Positions 14,385-21,373 of a stretch of DNA of 28,365 nucleotides are shown here, piece by piece. Position numbers and translations under genes: made by a program. The notes below the pieces were generated by a model. It was given only the letters and a program-made list of their open reading frames with translations. It was not told the origin of the DNA and searched no databases. The stretch is from Actinomycetes bacterium (lineage in GTDB: Bacteria > Actinomycetota > Acidimicrobiia > Acidimicrobiales > Palsa-688). The stretch is taken from assembly GCA_021816565.1 (NCBI GenBank), contig JAKAXN010000010.1:1-28365 (forward strand), read 5' to 3'. Every line of letters begins with the position of its first letter. Position 1 is the first letter of the stretch.

Positions 14385-15350
14385 GTGTCTCAACCACAGC
14401 AGAGACGAGGACGGGTGGTCAACAAGCGTGCTGTGCAGCCCGAAGAGGACCTCGTCCGCCTCTACCTGAACGATGTGGGCAAGCACGCCCTGCTCAGCAA
14501 GGACGACGAAGCCCGGCTGGCCCAGGCAATAGAGGCGGGCCGGGACGCCCGGGGCGAGCTGGCCGGTGCCGAGGAGATCACCCCGGCGCGCCGCCGCCAG
14601 CTGCGACGCCTCATCCGTCACGGCGACGAAGCGACTGAAGCTTTCGTCAAGGCCAACCTCCGACTGGTGGTGTCCATCGCCAAGCGGTACCAGTCGGCCG
14701 ACGTACCCCTCCTGGACCTGGTCCAAGAGGGGAATCTGGGCCTGATGCACGCCGTCGAGAAGTTCGACTGGCGCAAGGGTTTCAAGTTCTCCACCTATGC
14801 CACGTGGTGGATACGCCAGTCCATCACCCGAGGTATCGCCAACACCGGGCGGACCGTACGGCTCCCGGTGCACGCGGGCGACCTGCTCAACCGGGTCACC
14901 CGGGCCAGGGGGCGCCTCGAGGCGCAGCTGGGCCGGCGTCCGACCATCGCCGAGCTGGCCGCCGATCTGGGCACGGAGGCCCACAAGGTCGTGGAGATCC
15001 TGCGCTACGTGTCCGAGCCCATGTCGCTCTCGGAGCCGCTTCGGGCCGACAGCGACGGGGAGCTCGGCGACATCGTCGAGGATCACTCCGCGGTGTCGCC
15101 GTTCGAGGCGGCCGCCGCCGCCCTGCTGCCCGCCGAGATCACCAAGATGCTGATCGTCCTCGACGACCGGGAGCGGGCGGTTCTCCAGCTCCGCTTCGGG
15201 CTCGACCGCGGCGAACCACGCACCCTCGACGAGGTGGGCGCCCACTTCAACCTGACGCGCGAGCGGATCCGCCAGATCGAGGCCCGGGCCATGTCCAAGC
15301 TGCGTCATCCGGCCATCGATCGCAACGCCCAGGACCTCCTCCCCGGGTAG
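14385..15350 (+). CDS. RNA polymerase sigma-70 factor (group 1/2, SigA/SigB-like)
   Basis: A 321-residue sigma factor that gives RNA polymerase promoter recognition. Region 1.2 is EEDLVRLYLNDVG. Region 2 includes AFVKANLRLVVSIAKRY, LVQEGNLGLMHAVEKFD and the -10 recognition helix around YATWWIRQSITRGIANTGRT. Region 3 (RPTIAELAADLG) and region 4.2 (TLDEVGAHFNLTRERIRQIE) are complete. The long acidic N-terminus of a principal sigma factor is absent and RGIANTGRT departs from the RAMADQART of RpoD, so a group 2 factor is likely. The start could also be the GTG at 14415; neither GTG has a well-spaced ribosome site. Confidence 0.94.
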   Translation: MSQPQQRRGRVVNKRAVQPEEDLVRLYLNDVGKHALLSKDDEARLAQAIEAGRDARGELAGAEEITPARRRQLRRLIRHGDEATEAFVKANLRLVVSIAKRYQSADVPLLDLVQEGNLGLMHAVEKFDWRKGFKFSTYATWWIRQSITRGIANTGRTVRLPVHAGDLLNRVTRARGRLEAQLGRRPTIAELAADLGTEAHKVVEILRYVSEPMSLSEPLRADSDGELGDIVEDHSAVSPFEAAAAALLPAEITKMLIVLDDRERAVLQLRFGLDRGEPRTLDEVGAHFNLTRERIRQIEARAMSKLRHPAIDRNAQDLLPG

Positions 15351-15431
15351 CCCGCCGGGACCCCTCCCGCTGCCGGTTGTCCCTGCTGGACTCACCGGCC
15401 GTTATACCGCGGAGTCCCCCATACTGTCCCG

Positions 15432-15857
15432 GTGGCTGTCACCGCCATCGCTTTCACATTGGCCAGCGCCCTCTACACCGGATTCCAGTGGACCATCCGG
15501 GTGCTCGTCTATCCGCAATTCTCCCGGGTCGGCCGGCCCGACTTCCCGGACTTCGAGCGGTCCCACCAGCGGCTGGTCTCCTACGCCGTGGGACCGCTGT
15601 TCCTGGCCCTCGGGTTGAGCGCACTGGCCCTGGTGGCCCTCCCTCCGGCCGGCGTGGCCCGCTGGGAGGCCTTCGCGGCCATCGTCCCGGTGGGGGTGAT
15701 CCTTTCCGTCACCGCCCTCCTGGCCGTACCCCTCCACGGCCGCCTGTCGGCCGGCTTCGACGAGGCCGCCCACCGGCGGCTGCTGGCCGTGGATTCGATC
15801 CGACTGGTGGCTGCGGTGGCGGCCACGGTGGCGGCGGTGGCGGTGCTGGTGGCCTGA
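15432..15857 (+). CDS. Small integral membrane protein (possibly DUF1772-like)
   Basis: A 141-residue protein with four predicted membrane helices: about residues 3-24, 50-72, 82-103 and 120-141. The opening helix followed by VYPQF and a conserved-looking RSHQRLVSYAVGP segment resembles small four-helix membrane proteins of the DUF1772 kind; this is a tentative match. No function can be given. TACTGT just before the GTG start may be a -10 box, but the gap is only four bases, so the start is uncertain. It is convergent with the SulP gene. Confidence 0.7.
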   Translation: MAVTAIAFTLASALYTGFQWTIRVLVYPQFSRVGRPDFPDFERSHQRLVSYAVGPLFLALGLSALALVALPPAGVARWEAFAAIVPVGVILSVTALLAVPLHGRLSAGFDEAAHRRLLAVDSIRLVAAVAATVAAVAVLVA

Positions 15858-15900
15858 GCGACATCCCGCACGGTCAGGGCGCCCTCGTGACGTCCCGGCC

Positions 15901-17643
15901 CTACCCCGTCGGGCGCTGGGCGCGGAAAGCAGTCACGGCGTCATCGACAGTTGGAAAGAAGTGGGCCGGGTCGATGGTGCGGGTGAGGCCGTAGCGCTCG
16001 ATCTTCTCCTTGACCGGGTCCTTCAACTCGGCGAACACGAGGCTGATGCCCTGCTCGTTGAGCGCCTCGTCGAGGCTCTCGAGCATGTCGGCGGCCGTGG
16101 TGTCCACATCGGTGATCGGTTCGGCGGCCACGACGATCCATTGGGGCGGCGGATCCGAACCGGCCAGGGTCCGTATCTGCTCCCGGAAGGTTCTGGCGTT
16201 GGCGAAGATCAGGGGGGCGTCGAAGCGGTACACGACACAGCCCGGCAGCTCCTCGGCTTCGGGGTAGCTGCGCAGGTCGTGGAAGCCGGAGATCCCGGCG
16301 ACGCGCCCCAGCTTGGTCTGGTAGGGCCACCACAGGCGGCGGAACACGTTGGCCACGGACAGCGCCATGGCCACGACGATGCCGGGCAGGACTCCGAGCA
16401 GCGCGACTCCCAGGAACGCGATGATCGACAGGGCGAACTCCATGCGCCGCTGCCGGAAGAGCCTGGCGGTGGCCGGCACGTCGGCCAGCGACAGCGCCGC
16501 CGCGACCACGATCGCCGCCAGCGTCGGCTGGGGCAGGTTGCGCAGGAGACCGGGCACCAAAAGGAGGATCACGACTATCGCCAGGGCTCCGACCAGTCCC
16601 GTGACCTGGGTCTTCGAGCCCGCCTGCTCGGCGACCGCGGTGCGGGATCCGCTGGTGGATACGGGGAATCCCTGGAACAGCCCGGCGCCGATATTGGCGG
16701 CGCCGATACCGATCATCTCCCGGTTCCCGTCGACCTCCTGGCCGGTGCGGGCGGCAAACGACGACGCCGTCGAGATGGTGTCGGCGAGCGACACCACGGC
16801 GATGCCGGCGGCCCCGCCGAGCAGCAGCCCGAAGTCGGACACGGTGACGTGGGGGATGGTGAAGGGGGGAAAGCCCCGGGGCAGGGTTCCCACCACCGAC
16901 ACCCCGTGGTCGGAGAGCTCGAAGGCGGCGGAGGCGAGGATCGAGGCCACGACGGCGCCGAGGACGCCCGGGACCCTGGGCCACCAGCGCTGACAGGCCT
17001 CGATGACCGCCAGGCCGAACAGGCCGACGGCCAACGCCGCTATCACGGTGTCACCGCTGGCCACACCGTCGATGAAGCCGCGCAGCTCGGAGATGAGGTT
17101 GTCCCCGCTCACCGAGAACCCGAACAGCTTGGGCAGCTGACCTACGACGATGGTGAGAGCCAGACCGTTCATGTAGCCGACCATGGTGGGCTTCGACAGG
17201 AGGTCCGCCACGAACCCGAGGCGGGCCACACCGGCCAGTACGGTCAAAGCGCCGACCATCAGCGCCAGCATGGACGCGAGGGCCACGGCCCGGGCCGGGT
17301 CACCGTGGGCTCCCAGCAGCGGGAGGAGGGTGGCGGCGATCATGGGGCCGAGTGACGAGTCCGGCCCGAGCACCAGGATCCGGGAGGGTCCGAACAGGGC
17401 GTAGCCCACGAGGCACAGGATCGTCGTGTACAGACCGGTGATGGCCGGCAGCCCGGCCAGCTCGGCGTAGGCCATTCCCTGCGGCACCAGGAGGGCGGTC
17501 AGGATGAGGCCGGCGACGGTGTCCTGCGACAGCCAGCGCCGCTCGTAGGACCGCAACACGGCGATCCCCGGCACCGCGGCGGCCGGGTGCCACCGGCGGG
17601 TCCGCCCGGCGCGACGCGGGCGCCGATGTGTCGAGTCGTGCAT
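15901..17643 (-). CDS. SulP-family anion transporter with C-terminal STAS domain
   Basis: A 580-residue inner-membrane transporter for sulfate, bicarbonate or a similar anion. The SulP signature VPQGMAYAELAGLPAITG lies at about 53-70, followed by about a dozen hydrophobic segments to residue 435. The cytoplasmic STAS domain covers about 466-575 and contains DVDTTAAD (512-519), the usual regulatory loop. The ATG has AGAGGA nine bases upstream. It is divergent from ychF. A dabBA inorganic-carbon operon lies 2 kb away, which makes bicarbonate a possible substrate, but nothing in the sequence decides between bicarbonate and sulfate. Confidence 0.95.
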   Translation of the reverse strand: MHDSTHRRPRRAGRTRRWHPAAAVPGIAVLRSYERRWLSQDTVAGLILTALLVPQGMAYAELAGLPAITGLYTTILCLVGYALFGPSRILVLGPDSSLGPMIAATLLPLLGAHGDPARAVALASMLALMVGALTVLAGVARLGFVADLLSKPTMVGYMNGLALTIVVGQLPKLFGFSVSGDNLISELRGFIDGVASGDTVIAALAVGLFGLAVIEACQRWWPRVPGVLGAVVASILASAAFELSDHGVSVVGTLPRGFPPFTIPHVTVSDFGLLLGGAAGIAVVSLADTISTASSFAARTGQEVDGNREMIGIGAANIGAGLFQGFPVSTSGSRTAVAEQAGSKTQVTGLVGALAIVVILLLVPGLLRNLPQPTLAAIVVAAALSLADVPATARLFRQRRMEFALSIIAFLGVALLGVLPGIVVAMALSVANVFRRLWWPYQTKLGRVAGISGFHDLRSYPEAEELPGCVVYRFDAPLIFANARTFREQIRTLAGSDPPPQWIVVAAEPITDVDTTAADMLESLDEALNEQGISLVFAELKDPVKEKIERYGLTRTIDPAHFFPTVDDAVTAFRAQRPTG

Positions 17644-17823
17644 CCGGATCGATCCTCTTGGGGCAGTCCCCGAGTGTGGAAATCACCGATGGGCCCGGAC
17701 CAGGGTCGAACGTCGGAGCGGGGGGCGACCCCGGCTGGCGCCGAGGGGACCACCGAGGGCGTGCCGTTCCCCTACCCTGGGGGTCCCCCCTCGACCTAGT
17801 CGCGCACCTGGAGGAGCCGCCCT

Positions 17824-18909
17824 GTGGGCCTGTCCATCGGCATCGTCGGCCTGCCCAACGTCGGGAAGTCCACGCTGTTCAACGCCCTGACCCGCAACGA
17901 TGTGCTGGCGGCCAACTACCCCTTCGCCACGATCGACCCCAACGTCGGGGTGGTCGGGGTCCCCGACAGCCGGCTCGAGAAGCTGGCCCAGCTGTACGAC
18001 AGCGAGCGGATAGTCCCCGCCGACGTGACCTTCGTGGACATCGCCGGTATCGTCCGCGGCGCCTCGGAGGGTGAGGGCCTCGGCAACAAGTTCCTGGCCG
18101 CCATCCGCGAGACCGACGCCATATGCCAGGTGGTCAGGGCCTTCGACGACCCCGACGTGATCCACGTCGACGGCCGGGTGGCACCGGCCGAGGACATCGC
18201 CACCATCAACACCGAGCTGATCCTGGCCGACCTGCAGACCATCGACAACCGGCTGACCAAGCTGGTGCGCGAGGCCCGCAACCGCCCCGAACTGGCCCCC
18301 GTAGTGGCCGCCGTCAACTCGGCCCGGGCGGTGCTCGACGCCGGGCGGACGGTGAGCTCGGCCGTCGCCGCCGGCGAGATCGACCCGACCCTGCTGCGGG
18401 ATCTGCATCTCCTCACGGCCAAACCCTTCCTCTACGTGTTCAACGTCGACGAGGACCACATCGCCGACGAGAAGCTGCACGCCGAGCTGGCCGCCCTCGT
18501 GTCCCCGGCCGAGTCGGTGGTGCTGTGCGCCCAGATCGAGGCCGAGCTGGCCGCCCTCAGCCGGGAGGACGCCGCCGAGTTGCTCGAGGGTTACGGGTTG
18601 GAGGAGCCGGGCCTGGCCCGGCTGGTCCGCATCGGGTTCCGCACCCTCGGCCTGCAGACGTACCTGACCGCCGGGCCGAAGGAGGCCCGGGCCTGGACCA
18701 TCCGGGCCGGCGACACCGCCCCGGTCGCCGCCGGGGTGATCCACACCGACTTCCAGCGCGGGTTCATCAAGGCCGAGGTGGTCAGCTTCGACGACCTCGT
18801 GGAGGCTGGCTCGATCGGCGCGCTCCGAGCCGCGGGAAAGGCCCGGATCGAGGGCAAGGACTACGTCATGCAGGACGGCGACGTCGTCGAGTTCCGCTTC
18901 AACGTCTGA
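17824..18909 (+). CDS. ychF: Ribosome-associated GTPase/ATPase YchF (OLA1 family)
   Basis: A 361-residue P-loop NTPase that binds ribosomes and is linked to translation and stress control. G1 is GLPNVGKS (9-16), G3 is DIAG (72-75) and the altered G4 NVDE (207-210) replaces NKxD, which explains the family's preference for ATP. The C-terminal TGS domain ([20 protein letters not shown] to the end) closes with the conserved [18 protein letters not shown]. The GTG start has GGAGGA nine bases upstream. Full length, nothing missing. Confidence 0.97.
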   Translation: MGLSIGIVGLPNVGKSTLFNALTRNDVLAANYPFATIDPNVGVVGVPDSRLEKLAQLYDSERIVPADVTFVDIAGIVRGASEGEGLGNKFLAAIRETDAICQVVRAFDDPDVIHVDGRVAPAEDIATINTELILADLQTIDNRLTKLVREARNRPELAPVVAAVNSARAVLDAGRTVSSAVAAGEIDPTLLRDLHLLTAKPFLYVFNVDEDHIADEKLHAELAALVSPAESVVLCAQIEAELAALSREDAAELLEGYGLEEPGLARLVRIGFRTLGLQTYLTAGPKEARAWTIRAGDTAPVAAGVIHTDFQRGFIKAEVVSFDDLVEAGSIGALRAAGKARIEGKDYVMQDGDVVEFRFNV

Positions 18910-19343
18910 ACCCCGATCTCCGGTCTTCGCCATCTGCTCCGGCGGCGCCCGGCTCCGGGGAGTCCGGCTGCTCCCCTTGCATCCTGACCGGTCCAAGTAG
19001 GTCGGACAGACCCTGTTCCGGCCTCGCTGAAGGTCACACCTTCGGTGATGTCAGGACCTTCGCCTGATCGCGAGGCGATCCGATGCCCCCACCATGACCA
19101 TCGCAGGCGAGATCGTGCCGACCCTCCGGCAGTTCGCGTCGGTCGGCTACGTCAAGATCTATGCCCCTGACGGGACGACCGAGGCCCGTCCGGCGCGGTC
19201 GACTCCATCCCCTTCTGCCTCGAACCATGAGCGCCGGGGTGACGTCGGCGCAAGCGGCCGCTCCCCGGTCGTGACGCCGGGTCGACAACCCCATTGACTC
19301 GCCCACCTTCGCAGGGGTCGGCAGGAGCTCGCGGCCAGGACCG
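18910..19343 (+). other. Gene-poor stretch with hairpins and a possible gene remnant
   Basis: No convincing gene. GAAGGTC (19029-19035) pairs with GACCTTC (19055-19061) and encloses CACC-TTC-GGTG, which could end the ychF transcript although no T-run follows. GATCGC/GCGATC (19066-19080) forms a second small hairpin. A plus-strand frame at 19094-19297 begins MTIAGEIVPTLRQFASVGYV and looks coding for about 30 codons, then turns into low-quality Pro/Ser/Arg-rich sequence. It may be the broken 5' end of a lost gene. No ribosome site precedes it. Confidence 0.3.
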
Positions 19344-19703
19344 CTAAGAAGCCCTACTGCCCTTGCCGCCGCCCGGACGGTAGCCCGCCATGGCTTCGAG
19401 CAGGTCGCCGATTCGATGAGGCTGCTCGACCGGGTGGCGCACCGGGAGGTCCGGGTTGATCTCATAGTGGTTCCGCCGGCCCACCCGGGTCCGCTGTACG
19501 TACCCCCCGGAGACCAGGTCGGCGACGATGGCCTGCGCCGCCCGCTCGGTGATCCCGACCCTCGCCGCGATGTCACGGCCCCGCACCCCGGGGTCCTTGG
19601 CGATGCATACCAGCACGTGGCCGTGGTTGGTGAGGAAGGTCCACGTGGGCTTGCCTCCCTCCTCGAGCGGGTCGGCAGCCGAGGACGAACCGCTGATGTC
19701 CAC
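19344..19703 (-). CDS. Winged helix-turn-helix transcriptional regulator
   Basis: A 119-residue DNA-binding protein of MarR/IclR-like winged-helix type. The helix-turn-helix covers about 42-66 (GRDIAARVGITERAAQAIVA) and the wing is about 68-83 (YVQRTRVGRRNHYEINPD). No ligand-binding domain is evident beyond a short C-terminal helix. The GTG start is supported by TACTAT (19715-19710) ending six bases upstream, which fits a leaderless transcript. A longer frame reaching 19865 would run across the dabB promoter and is rejected. It is divergent from dabB and is the obvious candidate regulator of that operon, probably through the palindrome at 19793-19810. Confidence 0.85.
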   Translation of the reverse strand: MDISGSSSAADPLEEGGKPTWTFLTNHGHVLVCIAKDPGVRGRDIAARVGITERAAQAIVADLVSGGYVQRTRVGRRNHYEINPDLPVRHPVEQPHRIGDLLEAMAGYRPGGGKGSRAS

Positions 19704-19792
19704 CGGACAATAGTAACACCTTTCACGAAGCGGACACCGTGAGACACAGATCAGGTTAATGCTTGCGCCCGGATCATTCTTGCTGTACAACT

Positions 19793-19810
19793 CATGAAAT
19801 ATATTTCGTG
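19793..19810. promoter_or_regulatory. Palindromic candidate operator upstream of dabB
   Basis: CATGAAATATATTTCGTG has a perfect 12-bp core, GAAATATATTTC (19796-19807), and an 18-bp symmetry broken at a single position pair. It is strikingly AT-rich in a GC-rich region and lies 24 bases before the dabB ATG and 90 bases from the divergent regulator's start. Winged-helix dimers bind sites of this size. Symmetry and position are seen directly; binding is inferred. Confidence 0.6.
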
Positions 19811-19834
19811 TTCTGAAGTTCGGGAGGTACCGCG

Positions 19835-21373
19835 ATGGTCTGGATCTGGATGGAGCGGGTGGCACTGTCAGCGGCGGTTGTGGTCCCGCTCCTCGGCAGC
19901 CTGACGTTCCACTTCCGCCGAGACAGGCCTTCTGGCGTCGCCTCGTTCTGGGTCGCCGCGGCCTGCGCCGCCCTCGTCACCGTCCTGGTCGCATGCGTGG
20001 GACCGGTGACGGTCAAAGGAGGATCGGGGGTGGGACTGTCAGCCTCACCGGTTACAGCGGTGCTGCTGATGCTGGTGGTTGGCGTCGGGGCGTTGGTCCA
20101 GAGCTTCTCGGCCCGGAACCTGCAGGCCGATCCCTCCCGCGGACGGTTCACGGCCAGGGCCGGGCTCGTGATTGCGGCCATGGCGCTCGTCGTCGCTTCC
20201 CGTGACCTGGCCGGACTGGTACTCGGGTGGGTAGCCGCGGGGGCCGCCTTCAGGGCACTCATGGGCTGTCGATCCGACCTACCCGGAGTAGGCGAGTGCT
20301 TACGGGAGGTCCGCAAGGCCGTGGCGGTGAGCGACGGCAGCCTGATCGCGGCTGCAACGCTCATCTGGTGGCGGGTCGGGGACGTCAACCTCTCCTCCCC
20401 CCACTCCGTGGCCATCGCCTCCCAGCAACTGGGTGCCTGGCGGGGATTAGTGGCGGCCCTCGCGGTGATCGCCGCTCTGGCCCGGTCCGGCCAGGGTCTG
20501 TTCCGCCGGTGGTTACCCCTGACGGTCTCGGGCCCGACGCCCACGTGCGCCCTGTTGCACGCCGGAGTGATCAACGGAGGCGGGATCCTGCTGGTCCGAT
20601 TCGGCGTCCTCTCCGCCTGGAGACCGGCCATGGCCGGCCTGCTCGTGGTCGCCGGCGCCACTGCGGTGTGGGCGGGATCGGTGGCCCGCTTGCGACCTGA
20701 CGTCAAGGGCCAGCTCGCCTTCTCGACCATGGCCCAGATGGGATTCATGCTGGCCGAGTGCGCCGTAGGCGCCTACCCGGCCGCGGTCATCCACCTGTTC
20801 GGTCACGGTTTCTACAAGGCATCGCTGTTCTTCTCCTCCGGGTCCGGGGTGTCCCGGCCGGGTCTCCCCACGCCACCTCCCGCAACCCGGAGCTTCCCGA
20901 GGGCGGCGTCTGTCGCCTCCGTAGCTCTGGGGGCGGCGCTGGTCCCGGGCGTGCTGATGGGCGAAGCGCCCGTCCTGCGGCTCTTCGCGATGCTGACGGC
21001 GGCCTCGCTGGCGGGCACCTTCTGGGCCACCCGACCCTGGGGACGGTTGGCGGGGGGTCTGGGGTGGCTGGCTGTGCTGGTAGTGGCCACCGCCGGCTAC
21101 GGGGCCGTGGTGGCGGCCCTGGGGGGCTTCCTCGAAACCGGACTGGCCTCGGCCCACGCCGCGGTGGACCAGTGGTGGTTGATCAGCCTGGCGGCTGCCG
21201 GAGCCGCAGCCTCCTGGCTGTCCATCGCCAGCCCCTGGGCCCAGGCGGTGCAGATCCGCCTGCTGGCGACCGGCGCCCTCCCGCTCGGCAGGCCCACGCC
21301 CGCCCGGAGCGGTCGCTACGGTCCGGCTCCGGTCGAACGCGACGGGGACGCCTGCCTGGAGGCGGCGGCGTGA
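19835..21373 (+). CDS. dabB: DabB, membrane subunit of the DAB inorganic carbon transporter
   Basis: A 512-residue polytopic membrane protein of the NuoL/Mrp antiporter-like family. The core signature RWLPLTVSGPTPTCALLHAG followed by VINGGGILLVR and the later HGFYKASLF (His324, Lys328) identify the proton-channel type fold. Located directly before dabA, it is the DabB partner that couples ion flow to CO2 hydration by DabA in the cytoplasm. The ATG has GGGAGG seven bases upstream. Its stop overlaps the GTG of dabA (GTGA), so the two are coupled. The last 40 residues after the final helix are a polar tail. Without dabA next door it could be mistaken for a complex I subunit. Confidence 0.93.
   Translation: MVWIWMERVALSAAVVVPLLGSLTFHFRRDRPSGVASFWVAAACAALVTVLVACVGPVTVKGGSGVGLSASPVTAVLLMLVVGVGALVQSFSARNLQADPSRGRFTARAGLVIAAMALVVASRDLAGLVLGWVAAGAAFRALMGCRSDLPGVGECLREVRKAVAVSDGSLIAAATLIWWRVGDVNLSSPHSVAIASQQLGAWRGLVAALAVIAALARSGQGLFRRWLPLTVSGPTPTCALLHAGVINGGGILLVRFGVLSAWRPAMAGLLVVAGATAVWAGSVARLRPDVKGQLAFSTMAQMGFMLAECAVGAYPAAVIHLFGHGFYKASLFFSSGSGVSRPGLPTPPPATRSFPRAASVASVALGAALVPGVLMGEAPVLRLFAMLTAASLAGTFWATRPWGRLAGGLGWLAVLVVATAGYGAVVAALGGFLETGLASAHAAVDQWWLISLAAAGAAASWLSIASPWAQAVQIRLLATGALPLGRPTPARSGRYGPAPVERDGDACLEAAA

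Noticed and set aside
20758..21369. Extension of the dabA frame 204 codons upstream to 20758
   Set aside because: This part lies entirely within dabB, which is clearly coding in another frame. The GTG overlapping the dabB stop gives the normal DabA N-terminus.
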